Source: Raphanus sativus (lineage: Eukaryota; Streptophyta; Magnoliopsida; Brassicales; Brassicaceae). From it: a stretch of 64,000 nt of DNA. The stretch lies in the NCBI RefSeq assembly GCF_000801105.2, contig NC_079512.1, positions 35,915,848-35,979,847 on the forward strand. The letters run 5' to 3'. Made by a program: the position numbers and the translations under genes. The notes beneath the pieces are model-generated. The model was not told the DNA's origin. It saw only the letters and a list, made by a program, of their open reading frames with translations, and did not search any database. Shown here one piece after another: positions 60,311-64,000 of this stretch (within the stretch, counting starts at the first letter, position 1; the number at the start of each line of letters is the position of its first letter).

Positions 60311-60361
60311 GTTTATGTTTTAATTCATAAGCAATTGACATCACTAAAATAAAACATAAAC
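60311..60361. repeat. Inverted repeat insertion in SBT promoter of copy B
   Basis: GTTTATGTTTTA at 60311-60322 and its exact complement TAAAACATAAAC at 60350-60361 lie in about 70 bp absent from copy A. It may be a tiny MITE derivative. Confidence 0.6.
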
Positions 60362-60429
60362 CATTTTTTAAGTTACCACAAATGTGATGTCTCCATTATC
60401 CATGGTCAGTTTTCTGCTTGACAGGGAAG

Positions 60430-60847
60430 AAAATAATTATAATTAAAAATAATTTGAGAAAAATAACAAAAACCCTGAAATCTTTTTATTTCACACACTC
60501 TCTCCCCTATCTCTCACTAGAAAGTACACTCCCCCACTTACATTTCATCCTCATTTATTCTCTAAAGTTTCCTTCTTTTGATATTTTTGCAAGATCTCTC
60601 CTTTCTTCAAAAGGAAAAGAAACTCAGAAATCAAAGTTTCTTGATTCGTTTCGTGAATCAGAGTAAGTTTCTCCTTTATTGCTTTTTTTTAGCTTTACTC
60701 CATTCGAGTTTTCAAATTGTTTGATTCTTTTCTCTCTTTTTAAATAAGTTTCTGGGTTTGTTATTGTTGCTTATTCCTTGCTTGGAAGATTTGTGGAAAG
60801 TGTGTTCATTTTTCTCTCTTTAAGTATATTTTCATGTCTCTCACTGG
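60430..60847 (+). pseudogene. SBT2.6 leader of copy B, interrupted
   Basis: The leader exon and leader-intron donor of SBT2.6 are preserved (donor GTAAGT near 60663), but the intron is entered by LINE sequence after 185 bp. The TATA word seen in copy A (CTATAAATT) reads TTATAATT here. Whether a subtilase coding region follows beyond the window is unknown. Confidence 0.7.
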
Positions 60848-61044
60848 AGGAAGATAAAGGAAGTATGGAAACAGAAAATGAAGATAAGGAAGAAGATGAA
60901 GCTCACGAGGAAAATGTTATTCCTCGGAGGGTTTTGCCTAGAGAATCAAAGATAAACCATAGATATCTGAAAGATAAAGCAGGTCAGAAGGCTCAGGAAG
61001 TTGATCCGGGTATTCTGAATAAGAAGAAAAACCGACGCCAATAA
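60848..61044 (+). pseudogene. LINE ORF1, C-terminal remnant
   Basis: The last 60 or so codons of ORF1 (acidic NEDKEEDEAHEEN, then basic ILNKKKNRRQ) end with TAA at 61042-61044, one base before the ORF2 start. The nucleic-acid-binding part, with any zinc knuckle, is missing. The open frame continues artificially into SBT leader-intron sequence upstream. Confidence 0.75.
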
Positions 61045-61045
61045 T

Positions 61046-64000
61046 ATGTCTAGTTTTTACTGGAATATTAGGGGTTTCAATAAGCATACTAAGCATATGG
61101 TGGTTCAAGAGTGGGTGAAGAAAAGGGGTTTTCAGTTTGGTTGTTTGATAGAGACAAGAGTGAAGGAGAATAAAGTGAAGAAGATTTTGGAGAAGGTGTT
61201 TCCTGATTGGTCATATATTGCTAACTATGAGCATAATAGGTTGGGAAGACTATGGATAGTATGGAATCCAAAGGTGCGGGTTACTCCCTGTTTTCAGAGT
61301 GCACAACTTGTTACTTGTTCGGTTCTGTTAGAGGGGATGAAGGACGAAATTTTCTGTTCGTTTGTCTATGGTTACAATTTGGCTGAAGAAAGAAAAGATT
61401 TATGGAAGGATCTAAAGGATCATCAAGACTCTCCTATAATAAAGAAGTTTCCTTGGATTGTGCAAGGAGATTTCAATGAGATTCTTAGTGGGGTGGAGCA
61501 TTCGGTTATTGATTCGTCTCAGGATTATTCGGGTATGAGGGAGTTTCAAGAGGTAGTCCAGTACTGTTCGCTGATTGATATGTCTTATCAGGGTCCTCGG
61601 TTCACTTGGAGCAATAGAAGAGATAATGGGATTATTTGCAAGAAGTTGGATCGTACGCTTATTAATGAAGAATGGATGAGAAGGTTTCCTCAATCTTATT
61701 GTGTGTTTGATGCAGGAGGCTGCTCAGATCATCAGCGGTGCAGGGTGGTTATTAAATCTGAGTTGATGAAGCCGCGTAAACCGTTTAAATTTGTAAATGC
61801 GCTTGTGGACATGCCTGATTTCATCACAGTAGTAGAAGGTTTTTGGTCAGGAACTGATGTTCTGTTCAATTCTACTTCTGCTCTTTTCAGATTGTCAAAG
61901 AAATTGAAGGCTTTAAAACCAATCTTAAAGCAGCTTAGTAAAGAGAAAGTCGGGGAGATAGTAAAGAAGACGAAGGAGGCTTACAAAAATCTTTGTGAAG
62001 CTCAGAATAGGACATTGGAGAATCCTACTCAAAATAATATTGAAGTGGAGTCGATTGCTTATGGAAGATGGATATTTCTATCTACTATAGAAGAGAAGGT
62101 GATTAGCCAAAGGGCAAAAGTTCATTGGCTTGAAGTTGGTGATGGGAATAATAAGAGTTTTCATAGAGCTGCTAAAGTAAGAGAAATCAGGAATTCTATA
62201 AGAGAGATTAAGAGATTAGACGGCTCAGTAGCAGAAACTCAAGAGGATATTAAAAAAGAGGCAGTGGATCATTTCTATAGTTTCTTAACTCATAATCCTA
62301 CTGAGTTTACGGGAGTGGATGTAGAGGAGTTGAAGCTTCTACTTTCTTTCGAGTGTTCTGAAGGAGATAGAAGCATGCTGATCAAAGAAGTCACTACTGA
62401 AGAGGTGAGAAAGGTTTTGTTCTCTATGGCAGCTGATAAGTCCCCAGGACCCGACGGATTCACTAGTGAATTCTTTAAAGCTACTTGGGCTATAACAGGA
62501 GGGGATTTCGTAGTTGCAGTGAAATCTTTTTTTGATAAGGGGTTTCTTCCTAAGGGTATAAATTCTACTATTTTGGCGCTAATCCCAAAGAAGAATAATG
62601 CAAGTTATATGAAGGACTATCGCCCCATCTCATGCTGTAATGTTATCTACAAGGTAATTTCGAAGCTTCTTGCAAATCGTATGAAGGGTATTCTGCCTCT
62701 CTTCATATCTTTAAGTCAGTCAGCCTTTGTTAAAGATAGACTCCTCATGGAGAATGTTCTTTTAGCTTCAGAACTAGTGAAAAATTATCACAAGGATTCA
62801 GTGACAGAGAGATGCGCAATGAAGATTGATATATCAAAGGCCTTCGACTCAGTGCAGTGGTCTTTCTTATTGTCTGTTCTTGCGGCTTTGAAGTTTCCAG
62901 AGAAATTTATCTTGTGGATAAAGAAGTGTATTGAACTTGCATCTTTCTCTATTCAGGTAAATGGGGAGTTAGCAGGTTATTTTAACAGTAAAAGGGGTTT
63001 GCGTCAAGGTTGTGCTCTGTCTCCGTACCTGTTTGTTATCAGTATGCATGTGTTGTCGAAACTCCTTGATAAAGCTGCAACTGAGAAGCGGATTGGTTTC
63101 CACCCGTACTGCAAGGATTTGAACTTGACTCACATTTGTTTTGCTGATGATGTTCTGGTTTTTTCTGATGGTAAGAAGAGTTCCATAGAAGGTATTCTGG
63201 CAGTTTTTAAAGACTTTGAGAAGAAGTCGGGTCTTAACATAAGTATGGAGAAATCAACTTTGTATTTGGCGGGAGTGAAGGAGGATGATACAGTAGCTAT
63301 TTTGGATCAGTTCCCGTTCGACAAAGGTATGCTCCCAGTTAGATACCTTGGACTTCCTCTTCTAACTAAGAGAATGAATGTGCATGACTATAGCCCTCTC
63401 ATCTCTCGGATTCGTTCTCGTATTTCTTCATGGACTGCGAGGCATCTTACATTTGCTGGTAGGCTTCAATTAATTGGATCTGTGCTTTATAGTATCACCA
63501 ATTTTTGGATGTCAGCATATAGGTTGCCAAACCAGTGTATTCAAGAAATAAATAGTATATGTGCTGCTTTCTTGTGGTCTGGGCCAGTTTTATCTACGCA
63601 CAAAGCAAAGGTTTCTTGGAGTGATGTTTGCAGACCAAAGGATGAGGGAGGGCTTGGGCTAAAAAACTTGACTGAAGCGAACAGAGTCTCTTGTCTAAAG
63701 CTAATATGGCGCATTCTGAATGCAAGATCCTCTTTGTGGGTCAAATGGATTTGGAAATATCTCATCAGGAAGGGGTCGTTTTGGAGTATAAGAGAAGAGA
63801 GTATGTTGGGATCTTGGATGTGGAGGAAGCTGGTGAAACTAAGACCTATGGCAATGCAGTTAACCAGAAAGGAGATAAATAGTGGTGCTAATACTTCCTT
63901 CTGGTATGATAATTGGTCTAATCTAGGACCTTTAATCGAGTTTATTGGTGAAAGAGGAAGTATGGACTTGGGTATTCCAAAGAATGCTACAGTGGAGCAC
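61046..64000 (+). CDS. LINE ORF2: endonuclease and reverse transcriptase (partial)
   Basis: From ATG at 61046 the frame is open for 985 codons to the window end. Residues 1-230 are an APE-type endonuclease: MSSFYWNIRGFN at the start, QGDFNEIL with D142 and N144, and CSDHQR with D228 and H229. Residues from about 440 to 720 are a reverse transcriptase: DKSPGPDGFTSEFFK, YRPISCCNVIYKVISK, KIDISKAFDSVQW with catalytic D595, GLRQGCALSPYLF, and FADDVLVF with D701 and D702. A thumb-like region (YLGLPLLTKRMNV; WTARHLTFAGRLQLI) follows, as in plant L1-clade elements. A C-terminal RNase H or zinc knuckle would lie beyond the window. All seen catalytic residues are intact, so the enzyme could be active, though the element has lost most of ORF1 and its promoter. 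Confidence 0.93.
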   Translation, partial: MSSFYWNIRGFNKHTKHMVVQEWVKKRGFQFGCLIETRVKENKVKKILEKVFPDWSYIANYEHNRLGRLWIVWNPKVRVTPCFQSAQLVTCSVLLEGMKDEIFCSFVYGYNLAEERKDLWKDLKDHQDSPIIKKFPWIVQGDFNEILSGVEHSVIDSSQDYSGMREFQEVVQYCSLIDMSYQGPRFTWSNRRDNGIICKKLDRTLINEEWMRRFPQSYCVFDAGGCSDHQRCRVVIKSELMKPRKPFKFVNALVDMPDFITVVEGFWSGTDVLFNSTSALFRLSKKLKALKPILKQLSKEKVGEIVKKTKEAYKNLCEAQNRTLENPTQNNIEVESIAYGRWIFLSTIEEKVISQRAKVHWLEVGDGNNKSFHRAAKVREIRNSIREIKRLDGSVAETQEDIKKEAVDHFYSFLTHNPTEFTGVDVEELKLLLSFECSEGDRSMLIKEVTTEEVRKVLFSMAADKSPGPDGFTSEFFKATWAITGGDFVVAVKSFFDKGFLPKGINSTILALIPKKNNASYMKDYRPISCCNVIYKVISKLLANRMKGILPLFISLSQSAFVKDRLLMENVLLASELVKNYHKDSVTERCAMKIDISKAFDSVQWSFLLSVLAALKFPEKFILWIKKCIELASFSIQVNGELAGYFNSKRGLRQGCALSPYLFVISMHVLSKLLDKAATEKRIGFHPYCKDLNLTHICFADDVLVFSDGKKSSIEGILAVFKDFEKKSGLNISMEKSTLYLAGVKEDDTVAILDQFPFDKGMLPVRYLGLPLLTKRMNVHDYSPLISRIRSRISSWTARHLTFAGRLQLIGSVLYSITNFWMSAYRLPNQCIQEINSICAAFLWSGPVLSTHKAKVSWSDVCRPKDEGGLGLKNLTEANRVSCLKLIWRILNARSSLWVKWIWKYLIRKGSFWSIREESMLGSWMWRKLVKLRPMAMQLTRKEINSGANTSFWYDNWSNLGPLIEFIGERGSMDLGIPKNATVEH

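Larger units (their letters stand above)
57176..60429. other. Intergenic of copy B
   Basis: Collinear with the MOT1-SBT2.6 spacer of copy A. No gene is supported; short frames are not conserved between the copies. Confidence 0.75.
54954..60847 (+). repeat. Segmental duplication, copy B (MOT1 block)
   Basis: Aligns with 1-7079 at an offset of 54953 at the start. Missing here are the Helitron and two MITEs of copy A. Present only here are a MITE (58552-58765), a short insertion near 59812-59858, and a hairpin insertion at about 60308-60375. Similarity stops near 60848, where LINE sequence begins; the last shared word is CACTGG. Confidence 0.93.
60848..64000 (+). mobile_element. L1-type LINE, 5'-truncated, runs past window end
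   Basis: Sequence homologous to copy A ends near 60847. From there about 197 nt of an ORF1 tail and then ORF2 follow in the same orientation. Loss of most of ORF1 is typical 5' truncation. The 3' UTR, poly(A) and target duplication are outside the window. The lack of any stop in ORF2 suggests a young insertion. Confidence 0.88.

Noticed and set aside
60778..61044. 88-codon frame as a novel fusion gene
   Set aside because: It is SBT leader-intron sequence read into a LINE ORF1 tail; the first part is non-coding in copy A.
1..64000. CRISPR arrays, operons, ribosome binding sites, rRNA or tRNA genes
   Set aside because: This is plant nuclear DNA with introns; no regularly spaced repeats of that type and no tRNA or rRNA signature was seen on reading.

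Overview
This is plant nuclear DNA from a Brassicaceae species, most likely Brassica or a close relative. The spliced genes match Arabidopsis thaliana proteins closely along their whole length. The intergenic DNA is AT-rich and full of Stowaway, Emigrant and hAT-type MITEs, Helitrons and an L1-type LINE. Two runs of exactly 100 N (37637-37736 and 52861-52960) mark scaffold joins of unknown true size, so the window is three contigs. Arabidopsis locus names below are from memory; no database was consulted.

Contig 1 (1-37636) carries a molybdate transporter (MOT1), a subtilase (SBT2.6), an A1-type aspartyl protease, the miR160-targeted auxin factor ARF16, a 12-exon coiled-coil gene (EMB1353-like), an SF1 helicase gene that is broken, and the zinc/cadmium P-type ATPase HMA2. 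From the subtilase to HMA2 the order follows Arabidopsis chromosome 4 (about At4g30020 to At4g30110). MOT1 is foreign to that order: its Arabidopsis counterpart is At2g25680.

Contig 2 (37737-52860) carries SMXL4 (At4g29920-like), an intact head-to-head pair of UPF0725/DUF626 genes, a 67-aa two-CxxC protein and the 3' terminus of a Helitron. Contig 3 (52961-64000) begins with what looks like a leader exon and intron running into the gap, then a second copy of the MOT1 block found at the window start. That copy carries an intact MOT1 and the SBT2.6 promoter/leader, and is then interrupted inside the leader intron by a 5'-truncated LINE whose ORF2 is open to the end of the window.

The most informative structure is the duplication (1-7079 versus 54954-60847). 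Each copy shows the empty site for elements inserted in the other. Copy A has a Helitron with exact TC...CTAG ends and no target duplication, plus two TA-flanked Stowaway MITEs. Copy B has a MITE, a small hairpin insertion and the LINE. The other main finding is the helicase pseudogene: it has an internal deletion sealed with 18 bp of templated filler, an in-frame stop, and a decayed copy of its P-loop exon just downstream. I saw no CRISPR array, rRNA or tRNA, and no clear undescribed multi-gene system. Genes here are independent transcription units, apart from the UPF0725 pair, which probably shares a 261-bp promoter.
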